A stretch of 64,000 bases of DNA from Burkholderiales bacterium PBB3. Its GTDB lineage: Bacteria; Pseudomonadota; Gammaproteobacteria; Burkholderiales; Burkholderiaceae_C. Position 1 is the first letter of the stretch, and each line of letters begins with the position of its first letter. The stretch covers positions 1 to 64,000 of the forward strand of contig NKIK01000024.1 in the NCBI GenBank assembly GCA_002256115.1, written 5' to 3'. Of the stretch, positions 26,982-35,380 are shown one piece after another. Both the position numbers and the translations under genes were made by a program. The notes under the pieces were generated by a model. It saw only the letters and a program-made list of their open reading frames with translations, searched no databases and was not told the DNA's origin.

Positions 26982-28391
26982 CTACGCGCCAATCAGGCTT
27001 TGGCCGCACACCCGCACCACATTGCCGGTCAGGCCACAGGAGGCGGGGCTGGCAAACCAGGCAATCGCCTCGGCCACATCCACCGGCAGGCCACCCTGGC
27101 TCATGGAGTTCATGCGGCGGCCCGCTTCGCGAATCGCAAAGGGCACGGCGGCGGTCATCTGGGTTTCGATGAAGCCGGGAGCTACCGCATTGATGGTGAT
27201 GCCCTGCTTGGCAAAAATAGGTGCCGTGCTTTGCACCATGCCCACCACCCCCGCTTTGGACAGTGCGTAATTGGTCTGCCCCAGGTTGCCAGCAATGCCG
27301 GAGATGGACGACACGCACACAATGCGGCCCCCCTTTTTTAGCGCACCCGACTCCACCAGCGCATCGTTAATGCGCTCCTGGGTCGACAGGTTCACATTCA
27401 CCACCAGCTGCCAAAAATCTGGCTTCATATTGGCAATGGTTTTGTCGCGGGTGATGCCCGCGTTGTGCACCACTACATCCCAGCCGCCTTGGGCCAGTGC
27501 TGCATCTACCAGCTTTTGTGGGGCATCAGGGGCACCAATATCCAGCGCCAATGCCGTGGCACCCAAGCGGGTGGCGATCTCGTCCAGCCCTGCTTGCGCC
27601 TGCGGCACATCGAGGCAAATAACGGTGGCACCTTCACGCACCATGACTTCAGCAATAGACGCCCCAATGCCGCGTGACGCGCCAGTGACCAGTACCTTTT
27701 TGCCAGCCAGCGACAGGTTCCAGTCGGCAGGTATTACCGAGTGCCCCACGGGTGTACCAATGCGAATGACCTGGCCCGACACGTAGGCGCTGCGCGGTGA
27801 CAGCAGAAACCGCAAAGTGGATTCGATCTGAGCCTCGGCACCAACTGCCACATAGACCAACTGAACAGCAATCGCCTTCTTCAGCTCCTTGGCCAGCGAA
27901 CGGCTCAGGCCTTCCAGGGCACGCTGGACCGTGGCTTGGCGTGCGGTCGTACAGCCCTCAGGCGGGCGGCCCAGAATGACAACGCGGCCACACGGCAAGA
28001 CCGAGCGGGCGGCATCATGGAAGAACTGGTACAGCGCATCCGATTGGCTGCTGTCGGTGAGCCCTGTGGCGTCAAACACCAGGGCCTTGATCCTTTCACC
28101 CGGCTTGCCATCCGCACCCCAGCGCCCGGTCATCAGCCCAGCCTGGTTGGCCAAGGGCATCCACTGTGTTAGTTGTGCATGGGCCAGCGTTTGTACGCCC
28201 ATGGATTGGAATGTGGTGGCCAGTGCGGATAGCAACTGCGGCTCCCCGCCACCGCCTAGCAGCACGCTGCCTTGAATCACCGGTTGACCGGCGGCGTAGC
28301 GCTCTAGCGTGATCGGCTTGGGCAGGCCCAAGGCGTCGGCCAGCTTGCTGCCCAGGGCGGAATTGGCAAAGTTGAGATAGGAGTCGGTCAT
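26982..28391 (-). CDS. Two-domain 3-oxoacyl reductase (FabG4-like)
   Basis: 469 residues, almost twice the normal FabG. Residues 1-220 form an N-terminal domain lacking the usual catalytic residues, comparable to the flavodoxin-like part of mycobacterial high-molecular-weight FabG4. Residues 230-469 form a complete SDR domain: VLVTGASRGIGASIAE (NAD(P)-binding), NAGITRDKTI, then Ser-Tyr-Lys in CVSSISGIAGNLGQTNYALSKAG and NAVAPGFIETQMTA. It reduces 3-ketoacyl- or oxidises 3-hydroxyacyl-thioesters. The same-strand order FabG4, MaoC, thiolase is conserved with actinobacteria. Confidence 0.92.
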   Translation of the reverse strand: MTDSYLNFANSALGSKLADALGLPKPITLERYAAGQPVIQGSVLLGGGGEPQLLSALATTFQSMGVQTLAHAQLTQWMPLANQAGLMTGRWGADGKPGERIKALVFDATGLTDSSQSDALYQFFHDAARSVLPCGRVVILGRPPEGCTTARQATVQRALEGLSRSLAKELKKAIAVQLVYVAVGAEAQIESTLRFLLSPRSAYVSGQVIRIGTPVGHSVIPADWNLSLAGKKVLVTGASRGIGASIAEVMVREGATVICLDVPQAQAGLDEIATRLGATALALDIGAPDAPQKLVDAALAQGGWDVVVHNAGITRDKTIANMKPDFWQLVVNVNLSTQERINDALVESGALKKGGRIVCVSSISGIAGNLGQTNYALSKAGVVGMVQSTAPIFAKQGITINAVAPGFIETQMTAAVPFAIREAGRRMNSMSQGGLPVDVAEAIAWFASPASCGLTGNVVRVCGQSLIGA

Positions 28392-28410
28392 GCAGTTTGG
28401 TGTGGTGAAG

Positions 28411-30156
28411 TTAGTCGCGCGCGGCTAGCCATGGGGGTACGTCTTGGGCGGGCATGGGCTTGGCATGCAAATAGCCCTGCACCTCTTCGCAGCCCATGTC
28501 TTGCAATAGGGTGTGCTGCGCTTGGGTTTCAACCCCCTCAGCAATGATGCTCAAGTCCAGGCTGTGCGCCAGGGACACGATGGCCCGCGCAATGGCCTGG
28601 TCATCCGGGTCGGAGCAAATATGCCGAACAAACGACTGGTCGATCTTCAAGACATCGAGTGGAAAGCGCTTCAGGTAGGCCAGGCTGGAGTAGCCAGTGC
28701 CAAAGTCATCAATGGCCAATTTAAGCCCCATGGCTTTGAATTTCTTAAGCACGGCCAGGGTGTGCTGCATGTCCAGCATCGCCGTGCCTTCGGTGATTTC
28801 AATTTCCAGCAGCTCGGGGGCCAGTTGGGATGTGTCCAAGGCAAGGCGCACATGGTTTTCCAGATCGGGGTCACCAAACTGGCGCAGCGACACATTCACC
28901 GCCATACGCAGCGGTGCAGTGCCGGGCGCGCGCTGCGCATTCCACACAGCAGCCTGCTGGCAGGCATGCATCAGCATCCAGGCACCCATACCCACGATCT
29001 GTCCGTTGTCTTCCGCAATGGGGATGAATTGCACGGGTGATACCAAGCCCAAATCGGCATGCTGCCAGCGCATCAGCGCTTCAAAGCCTTTGACCTGGCC
29101 GTCCGCCGCGCCCACCTGGGGCTGAAAATAAGCGCGCAGTTCGCCTCGGTCTACCGCGCGGTGCAAGTCGTTGTGCAAACGAAAGGCCGCGGAGTAGTCC
29201 GGCAGCGTGCTGGCGTCTTGCACCACGATGCGCTGTGCCACTTGTGCGCGCGCCGAGGCCAGGGCCAAATCCAGACGCACCAGCGCAGACTCGGGTGCCT
29301 CTCCTGTGGGTAAATGGGTGCAAATCGCAATCGACAGCGTGGGGAAATGCTCACTGCTCTCAGCGCGCACGGGTTGTGCCATGCTTTGCAACAACTCCTG
29401 GGCCAGCAGGCGCAGGGCTTGCAGGGCGTCGTCTGCACGCGTCATCGAGTTGGTCAATATGGCGAAGGTGTCTGCGCCGGTGCGCGCCAGGGTGGCATGG
29501 CCTTGGTGTCGTGCAGGCCCCTGCTGGGACCACTGTTGCAGGCGCTGCGCCAGTGTCGCGACACAAGCGTCCATGGGGCCCGCACCCAGGGCATGGGCGA
29601 GCTGCGCCAGGTTGTCGATGCCCACAGCCCACAGCACCAGTGCATTGCCGGTGGCGGCGCTCTGCGCCAAGGCTTCTTTTAGCAGCAGCGCAAAGTGCGC
29701 CCGGTTGGGCAGGTCGGTCACCCGGTCGTAGTGGCTCATGCGGTGCGCCTGGTCAACGATTCTGCGCGTGGTGACTTGCTGTGCTGCGGCCTTGTCGAGT
29801 TGTGCGCGTACGCAGGTCAGCAGCTCATCGCGTTGGTAGGGCTTGGTCAGGTAGTCGTCTGCCCCCAGGTTCATGCCCTCGCGCACATCGCTGCGGTCGG
29901 CGCGCGCCGTCAGCAACACCACGGGAATCTGGGCCGTGGCGGCTTGCGCACGCAGAGCCTTCACCAGCTCGTGGCCGGTCATCACGGGCATCATCACATC
30001 GCTCAGCACAATGTCGGGGCGGTGCTCGGTGGCCAACTGCAGGGCCTCTTGGCCATTAGCAGCGGCATGCACCTGAAAGCCTTCCAGCGTCAGCAGCATC
30101 TTTAGATTGGTGCGGATGTCCTGCTCATCTTCCGCAATAACGATAGTGGCGCGCAT
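28411..30156 (-). CDS. Response regulator with degenerate GGDEF and EAL domains
   Basis: 581 residues. REC domain 1-120 with phospho-acceptor Asp53 (LSDVMMP) and Lys in YLTKPYQ. GGDEF-like domain about 140-305: the signature is GADTF at 227-231, so diguanylate cyclase activity should be lost. EAL domain about 325-575 is intact: E359-A-L, AVNVSLRQF, EIEITEG, DDFGTGYSSL (483-492) and EGVETQAQ. The protein should therefore be a phosphorylation-controlled c-di-GMP phosphodiesterase. It lies 4 bases after a single-domain response regulator and downstream of a multi-PAS kinase, its likely partner. Confidence 0.92.
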   Translation of the reverse strand: MRATIVIAEDEQDIRTNLKMLLTLEGFQVHAAANGQEALQLATEHRPDIVLSDVMMPVMTGHELVKALRAQAATAQIPVVLLTARADRSDVREGMNLGADDYLTKPYQRDELLTCVRAQLDKAAAQQVTTRRIVDQAHRMSHYDRVTDLPNRAHFALLLKEALAQSAATGNALVLWAVGIDNLAQLAHALGAGPMDACVATLAQRLQQWSQQGPARHQGHATLARTGADTFAILTNSMTRADDALQALRLLAQELLQSMAQPVRAESSEHFPTLSIAICTHLPTGEAPESALVRLDLALASARAQVAQRIVVQDASTLPDYSAAFRLHNDLHRAVDRGELRAYFQPQVGAADGQVKGFEALMRWQHADLGLVSPVQFIPIAEDNGQIVGMGAWMLMHACQQAAVWNAQRAPGTAPLRMAVNVSLRQFGDPDLENHVRLALDTSQLAPELLEIEITEGTAMLDMQHTLAVLKKFKAMGLKLAIDDFGTGYSSLAYLKRFPLDVLKIDQSFVRHICSDPDDQAIARAIVSLAHSLDLSIIAEGVETQAQHTLLQDMGCEEVQGYLHAKPMPAQDVPPWLAARD

Positions 30157-30160
30157 AGTC

Positions 30161-30529
30161 TTAGTGGCGTCCCAATTGGGCGTTCAAAATGGTGCTGATC
30201 TGCGAGAGGTTGAAGGGCTTGGTCAGGTAGCCCGAAGCCCCCAGTTTCAGGCCCTCTTCCAGCCGCTCAGGCTCGGCACTCGCAGAGATAAAGAAGAAGG
30301 GGATGTTTTGCAAAGCAGCGTCGCTCTGCAGCGCAGTGAGTAAGTCCATGCCATTCATGCGCGGCATCATCAGGTCACAAAAAATCAAGTCGGGCGGGTA
30401 GTGGCGCACCGACATCAAACCGGCTTCGCCGTCCGAGGCCTCAGCCACCTCGTGCCCTTCCAACCGCAAAAAGCGGACCAGGTTCAAGCGCAGTGGCGCT
30501 TCGTCGTCAATGACCAAAATGCGTGCCAT
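30161..30529 (-). CDS. Single-domain response regulator
   Basis: 122 residues, a CheY/Spo0F-like receiver alone. It has the acidic pair VIDDEAP, the phospho-acceptor Asp in LIFCDLMMPRMNG, the Ser/Thr position in FFISAS and Lys in YLTKPFN. No output domain. It lies between the multi-PAS kinase (18-base gap) and the REC-GGDEF-EAL protein (4-base gap), so it may act as a phosphate relay or sink in that pathway. Confidence 0.92.
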   Translation of the reverse strand: MARILVIDDEAPLRLNLVRFLRLEGHEVAEASDGEAGLMSVRHYPPDLIFCDLMMPRMNGMDLLTALQSDAALQNIPFFFISASAEPERLEEGLKLGASGYLTKPFNLSQISTILNAQLGRH

Positions 30530-30546
30530 AGATCTTCTCTTGCACT

Positions 30547-33201
30547 CTAAAGTCGGACTACAAAGGTAGTGCCTTGGCCCGCACTGCTTTGTACCGTGAT
30601 GTCACCACCGTGCAGCTCAACCGAATTTTTCACAATCGCCAAGCCCAAACCTGTGCCTTGAATATCGCCCACATTGCTGGCGCGGTGGAATGATTCAAAC
30701 AGATGCGATACCTCTTCGGCCGGTATGCCAATGCCTTGATCGGACACCGTGAACACGGTTTTGCCCTCTTCGCGCCTCACTTCAAAAATGACCTGGCCCC
30801 CGTTGGGCGAATACTTGATGGCGTTGGACAGCAGATTGCTGAAGATGTGGCGCAGCAGTTTTTCATCGTATTGGCCCGGTGGCAGATCGGCTGGCAGCTT
30901 GGCCTCCACCACGCAGTTGCTCTGGGGGAATTGGCCAACGGCGTCATGCCACAGGCTTTGGCACAGCGCCAACAAGTCCACGGTGGTGGGCTCAAATTCC
31001 AGCATCTGGGCGTCTACCTTGCCCAGCAACAGCACCCGGTCCAGCATGCGGGTCATGCGGTGCACGCTGTTTTCGATGGTTTGGATGACGTCTATCTTTT
31101 CGCTCTCAGGCAGGCGGTCGCCATAGTATTTCAGCAGCTCGGCAGATGACAAGATGGTGGCTAAGGGCGTGCGAAATTCATGGCTGGTCATGGACACAAA
31201 GCGCGATCGCAACTCGTTGAGTTCCTTTTCTTTTTCTAGTGCAGCCAGTGTGTTCTGCTCGGCCTTGATGCGGTCCGAAATATCCAGAAAAGTCCAGATA
31301 ACTCCGGTATTCGGGTCATTGTCCCGCACACACCGTCCCGCCATCTGAACCCAGAATGGTTGACCGTTGCGCCGACACAACTCGCGTTCGGTGGAAAAAC
31401 TCCCGGTTTGTTTGAAGGCCGCATTTTGTTGCTTGCGCCAGCGCTCCCATTCGCGGAGGTCAGCATACAAATCCTGGGCTTCCGGCCCGATCAGATCTTC
31501 ACGCGAGTAGCCCGTCATTTCGGCAAACTTCTCATTCACCCACAGGTTGCGTCGGTCCACTGACAGGGTAATGCCCACCAAGGCGGTGTTCAGAATGGCC
31601 TCGCGCTCGGACGAGGTGCGCTGCAGCTCGGCCTCGGCGTATTTGCGTTCGGTCACGTCAGAGAAAAATGTGAGTGACGCCTGTGTGCCATCCCAGGGCA
31701 CGATGCTCACCCCAATTTCTATCCAGCGCACCACATTGCCGGGCAGCAGCAGGCGAATTTCATAGCGGTCGGGCACAGACTCCCCTGCGATGCGCTTGCG
31801 CCGCCTTTCATCCACGACGGCGTGGTCGTCCGGGTGTACGCGGTGCAGATAGCCTTCGCGCAACATATCTTCCTGGCTCATCTGCACCATCTCTGCCGCG
31901 CGCTTGTTCACAAACACAAACTTGCCTTCGTGCACCACCACCATGCCCTCACCCGAGTGCTCCACCACCGCGCGGTAGCGCTCCTCGGACTGGTGCAGCG
32001 CATGGGTCATGTTCTTGCGCGCGGTGACGTCGGAGAAGAAGGTGATCGTGGCCGGTTCCCCATCCCAGGGCACGACAGAGACGCCAATCTCGATCCAGCG
32101 GGTCGTGCCATCGTCAAAGCACAACCGCACCTCGTAGCGGCTGGGCACATCTTCACCCGCCAGCCGCCGGGCCCGGCGGTCCAAAATGATGGCGTGGTCA
32201 TCCGGGTGCACGCTGTGCAGAAAGCCGACTTTGAGCAATTGCTCGGCATCCATGCGCGCGATCTCGGAGGCGCGCCGGTTGGCATACACCAAATGCGCAC
32301 CTTGCAGCACCACCATGCCAGAGTCCACATGCTCAATGACAGCTCGGTAGCGCTCTTCAGAACGCTTCAGGGCTTCCAGCATGGATATGCGGTCCGTGAC
32401 TTCCGAGAAAAAAGTCAGCGTCGCCCGGCTCTTGCCCCAAAGCACCTGCTTGGGCCGGATGTTGATCCAGCGCACTTCGCTGTCAGAACCTGCAATGCGT
32501 ACTTCGTACTGCTCTCGTACTTCTTGCCCATCCTGCAAATCCTGGCGCAGCTTGAGTATCTCGCCCAAGTCGTCGGGGTGAATCCAGGTAATCGGGTCTG
32601 AGCCCAGCAGCTCCGTGTTGGAGACCCGCATGATCTGGCTGGCCTGCGCGTTGGCAAAGACCACCCGGTTGCCCTGGGCTACAAACATGCCTTCACCCAG
32701 GTGCTCGACCACCGAGCGGTAGCGCTCCTCGGACTCTTTCAGCACTTCCTGGCTGCGGTGGCGTTCCGACACATCGCGGATATACGCCCCAAAGCCCTCG
32801 TCGCGTTTGTCCGAGACCTGCCAGATCGAGAGTTCTATTGGAAAGATGCGCCCGTCTTTGTGCTGCGCTTCGATCTCAATCATGCGGTTGATGACCCTGG
32901 CATGGCCTGTTTCCACATAGCGCCGCATACCAGCTTCATGGGCCTCGCGGTACTTGGGCGGAATGATCAGATCCGACAAACGCTGCCCTATGGCCTCTTC
33001 GTAGGTCCAGCCCAAAATGTTGGTGGCACCAAAGTTCCATGCCGTCACCATGCCCTGGGTGCTCATGCCCAGCACGGGCTCCGGGGCAGAACTCAGCAAT
33101 CGGCGCAACTGGGCTTCTCGGGCCTCGGCCTGGCGCAGCGCTTCGGAGATGGAAGCCTCTTGTGCCGCATCAGCGCGGGGGGAATTCTGTTCAGGCGTCA
33201 T
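30547..33201 (-). CDS. Soluble sensor histidine kinase with five PAS domains
   Basis: 884 residues without membrane segments, hence cytoplasmic. Five PAS domains lie at about 30-150, 155-275, 282-400, 405-525 and 530-650. PAS2-4 are strikingly alike, each beginning SEERYR.VVEH, with IHPDD or VHPDD in the middle and LTFFS.VT or ITFFSDVT at the end, which suggests recent tandem duplication. The HisKA domain carries His674 in SMTSHEFRTPLA; the HATPase domain has NLLSNAIKYSPNGG, DQGIGIP and GTGLGLAIV. It probably phosphorylates one or more of the three neighbouring receivers. The sensed cue is unknown; no heme or FMN-binding residues stand out. Confidence 0.92.
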   Translation of the reverse strand: MTPEQNSPRADAAQEASISEALRQAEAREAQLRRLLSSAPEPVLGMSTQGMVTAWNFGATNILGWTYEEAIGQRLSDLIIPPKYREAHEAGMRRYVETGHARVINRMIEIEAQHKDGRIFPIELSIWQVSDKRDEGFGAYIRDVSERHRSQEVLKESEERYRSVVEHLGEGMFVAQGNRVVFANAQASQIMRVSNTELLGSDPITWIHPDDLGEILKLRQDLQDGQEVREQYEVRIAGSDSEVRWINIRPKQVLWGKSRATLTFFSEVTDRISMLEALKRSEERYRAVIEHVDSGMVVLQGAHLVYANRRASEIARMDAEQLLKVGFLHSVHPDDHAIILDRRARRLAGEDVPSRYEVRLCFDDGTTRWIEIGVSVVPWDGEPATITFFSDVTARKNMTHALHQSEERYRAVVEHSGEGMVVVHEGKFVFVNKRAAEMVQMSQEDMLREGYLHRVHPDDHAVVDERRRKRIAGESVPDRYEIRLLLPGNVVRWIEIGVSIVPWDGTQASLTFFSDVTERKYAEAELQRTSSEREAILNTALVGITLSVDRRNLWVNEKFAEMTGYSREDLIGPEAQDLYADLREWERWRKQQNAAFKQTGSFSTERELCRRNGQPFWVQMAGRCVRDNDPNTGVIWTFLDISDRIKAEQNTLAALEKEKELNELRSRFVSMTSHEFRTPLATILSSAELLKYYGDRLPESEKIDVIQTIENSVHRMTRMLDRVLLLGKVDAQMLEFEPTTVDLLALCQSLWHDAVGQFPQSNCVVEAKLPADLPPGQYDEKLLRHIFSNLLSNAIKYSPNGGQVIFEVRREEGKTVFTVSDQGIGIPAEEVSHLFESFHRASNVGDIQGTGLGLAIVKNSVELHGGDITVQSSAGQGTTFVVRL

Positions 33202-33232
33202 TGCGGGCGGTGTTGGGGGAAGGGGGTAGACC

Positions 33233-33709
33233 TTAGCCAGGGTCTGACGTTGGCCACGGCGCGAGCAAGGGTGCGTTTTCTAAGGCGTGGGTGATGCGCT
33301 GCTCTAACGAGACTGCGGTAAAGGGCTTGATGATGAAGTCGGTGACCCCGCCTTGAATAGCACTTTTGACTTGGGATGCGGTGTTTTCCCCCGTGATCAT
33401 GACAAAGGGCAGCAGCGAGATTTTGGGGTCTGCCCGGACTTTTTCCAGCAAGACGCGGCCGGACATTTTGGGCATATTCCAGTCGCATAGAACGATGTCA
33501 AACGGCCGGGACGTGAGCAGGGCTAAGGCCTCCTCGCCATTGCGGGCCATGGTGGTTTGCGTGAAGCCCATGGCGACCAGAAGTCGGCGCAAGATATTGC
33601 GCATTTCTTCCATATCGTCCACAAGCAAGAGTCTGACTTCGGCAGGGCTGACCAATAGCGCTCCCCGGGTTGGTTGCGCGCCTGTGTTGTACAGGCGCGA
33701 ATTCGCCAA
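33233..33709 (-). CDS. Receiver-domain response regulator (CheY-like)
   Basis: Up to 158 residues, one REC domain with acidic pair VDDMEE, phospho-acceptor Asp in IVLCDWNMPKMSG, Thr in MITGEN and Lys in IIKPFT. There is no ATG before the domain; starts are TTG at 33709 or TTG at 33655, so the N-terminus is unsure. It is the first gene of the signalling cluster that continues with the five-PAS kinase. There is no output domain, so it works through protein contacts. Confidence 0.87.
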   Translation of the reverse strand: MANSRLYNTGAQPTRGALLVSPAEVRLLLVDDMEEMRNILRRLLVAMGFTQTTMARNGEEALALLTSRPFDIVLCDWNMPKMSGRVLLEKVRADPKISLLPFVMITGENTASQVKSAIQGGVTDFIIKPFTAVSLEQRITHALENAPLLAPWPTSDPG

Positions 33710-33767
33710 AGTTTAGCAAGTATGGGCGGGCTGTCCAATATCGGCCGCATCGGTGTCGTAGCCCTTC

Positions 33768-33800
33768 GCGTTGGCACAACGCATCGCTAGGGTAAACCCT
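33768..33800. promoter_or_regulatory. Two palindromes in a divergent promoter region
   Basis: GCGTTG-GCA-CAACGC at 33768-33782 and AGGGT-AA-ACCCT at 33789-33800 are both perfect. They lie between the signalling cluster and the second Liv-type ABC operon, the usual place for operators. No regulator gene adjoins, so the binding protein is unknown. Confidence 0.35.
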
Positions 33801-33868
33801 CGCGTAGTCTTTCGTATTGTTGCAACGCAAGGTATGACCTAGGATGGGCCTTCTTACATGGGAACCAT

Positions 33869-34642
33869 ATGGACCTGGACTGCATTCTTGAGACCCAGAA
33901 GCTGACGAAGGAATTCAAGGGTTTTGTCGCCGTTGACAAGGTGGATTTGCGCGTAAAACGCGGAACCATCCACGCCCTGATCGGCCCCAACGGAGCTGGC
34001 AAGACCACCTGCTTCAACCTGCTGACTAAATTCCTGAGACCCACCAGCGGAAGTATTTTTTTTGATGGGCAGGACATTACCCAGCAAGCCCCGGCTCAAA
34101 TTGCCCGCATGGGTGTCATCCGCTCGTTTCAGATCTCTGCCGTGTTTCCCCACCTCACGGTGCTGGAAAACGTACGTGTCGCCTTGCAGCGGCAGCTCAG
34201 CAGCTCCTTCCATTTCTGGAAATCTGAAGACGCATTGCAAAGCTTGAATGCGCGCGCCATGCAACTGCTGGCCGAAGTTGATTTGGAGCAGTTTGCCGCG
34301 CTGGATGCAGTTGAATTAAGCTATGGCCGCAAGCGCGCGCTGGAGATTGCCACCACACTGGCCATGGACCCCAAGCTGATGCTGCTGGACGAGCCGACAC
34401 AGGGCATGGGGCTGGAAGACGTGGATCGCATCCGCCAGCTCATCAAAAAGGTGGCTGCCAGCCGCACGGTATTGATGGTGGAACACAACATGAGCGTTGT
34501 CTCCAGCATTGCCGACACCATTACGGTGTTACAGCGCGGTGCCACGCTGGCCGAAGGTCCCTACGCAGAGGTATCCAAGAACCCTGCGGTCATTGAAGCC
34601 TATATGGGCAGTGCCAATGTCGAACTCAAGGGGGCGCACTGA
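33869..34642 (+). CDS. Liv-type ABC transporter ATP-binding protein (LivG-like)
   Basis: 257 residues, first gene of a second Liv-type operon. Walker A GPNGAGKTT is intact; the signature region is LSYGRKRALEIA, typical of LivG-type subunits that lack LSGGQ; Walker B is LMLLDEPTQGMGLEDV. The end ENPAVIEAYMG-like segment (KNPAVIEAYMGS) is diagnostic of LivG. The next gene's ATG overlaps its stop. It pairs with a LivF-like subunit that has an unusual Walker A. Confidence 0.9.
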   Translation: MDLDCILETQKLTKEFKGFVAVDKVDLRVKRGTIHALIGPNGAGKTTCFNLLTKFLRPTSGSIFFDGQDITQQAPAQIARMGVIRSFQISAVFPHLTVLENVRVALQRQLSSSFHFWKSEDALQSLNARAMQLLAEVDLEQFAALDAVELSYGRKRALEIATTLAMDPKLMLLDEPTQGMGLEDVDRIRQLIKKVAASRTVLMVEHNMSVVSSIADTITVLQRGATLAEGPYAEVSKNPAVIEAYMGSANVELKGAH

Positions 34643-35343
34643 TGGCTGCATTTCTCGAAGTCAAAGACCTGCACGGCTGGTATGGCGAATCGCATGTCTT
34701 GCACGGCGTGAACTTTCATGTGAATGAGGGCGAAGTACTCACCATCTTGGGCCGCAATGGCGCGGGGCGCACCAGCACCATGCGCGCCATCATGGGTTTG
34801 ATTGGGAGCCGCAAGGGCTCTATCCGCGTGCGCGGTACCGAGACCATCGCCATGGCGACACACCACATCGCCCGCCTGGGTCTGGGCTATTGCCCGGAAG
34901 AGCGCGGTATTTTCTCCAGCCTCTCGGCGGAAGAAAATTTGTTGCTGCCGCCCACACTGGCCCCAGGCAGCATGAGCGTCGAACAGATTTACACCATGTT
35001 CCCGAATTTGCGCGAGCGTGCGCAAAGCCAGGGCACGCGGCTGTCTGGCGGTGAGCAGCAAATGCTGGCGGTGGCGCGTATTTTGCGCACCGGTGCCAAG
35101 CTGCTGTTGCTGGATGAAATTTCTGAAGGCTTGGCCCCGGTGATCGTGCAAAAACTGGCTGCCATGGTGCTGGACCTGCGCAAGCAGGGCTACACCATCG
35201 TCATGGTGGAGCAAAACTTTGTGTTTGCCGCGCCCCTGGCCGACCGTTTCCTGGTCATGGAGCATGGCACAGTGATCCAAGAATTTACCCAGGCAGAGCT
35301 GCCGTCCCGCATGCAAAACCTGCATGAATACTTAGGTGTTTAA
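34642..35343 (+). CDS. Liv-type ABC transporter ATP-binding protein (LivF-like) with Arg in Walker A
   Basis: 233 residues. The Walker A reads GRNGAGRT at 37-44, so the nucleotide-binding Lys is Arg43. The rest is intact: LSGGEQQMLAVARIL signature, LLLLDEISEGLAP Walker B, and VEQNFVFA. A Lys to Arg change normally weakens or abolishes ATP hydrolysis, so the pair may have only one fully active site. I recall similar GRNGAGRT sequences in other Burkholderiales LivF-like proteins, which would make it a subfamily trait rather than a mutation. It overlaps the LivG-like gene (TGATG). Confidence 0.9.
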   Translation: MAAFLEVKDLHGWYGESHVLHGVNFHVNEGEVLTILGRNGAGRTSTMRAIMGLIGSRKGSIRVRGTETIAMATHHIARLGLGYCPEERGIFSSLSAEENLLLPPTLAPGSMSVEQIYTMFPNLRERAQSQGTRLSGGEQQMLAVARILRTGAKLLLLDEISEGLAPVIVQKLAAMVLDLRKQGYTIVMVEQNFVFAAPLADRFLVMEHGTVIQEFTQAELPSRMQNLHEYLGV

Positions 35344-35380
35344 CCCTTCTCGTTCCCGCTTTTTTCAACAGGAGACATTC

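Noticed and set aside
26962..27318. N-terminal extension of the MaoC protein to 27318
   Set aside because: The added residues are antisense to the FabG4-like gene and show no hotdog features; the ATG at 26961 gives the family length.
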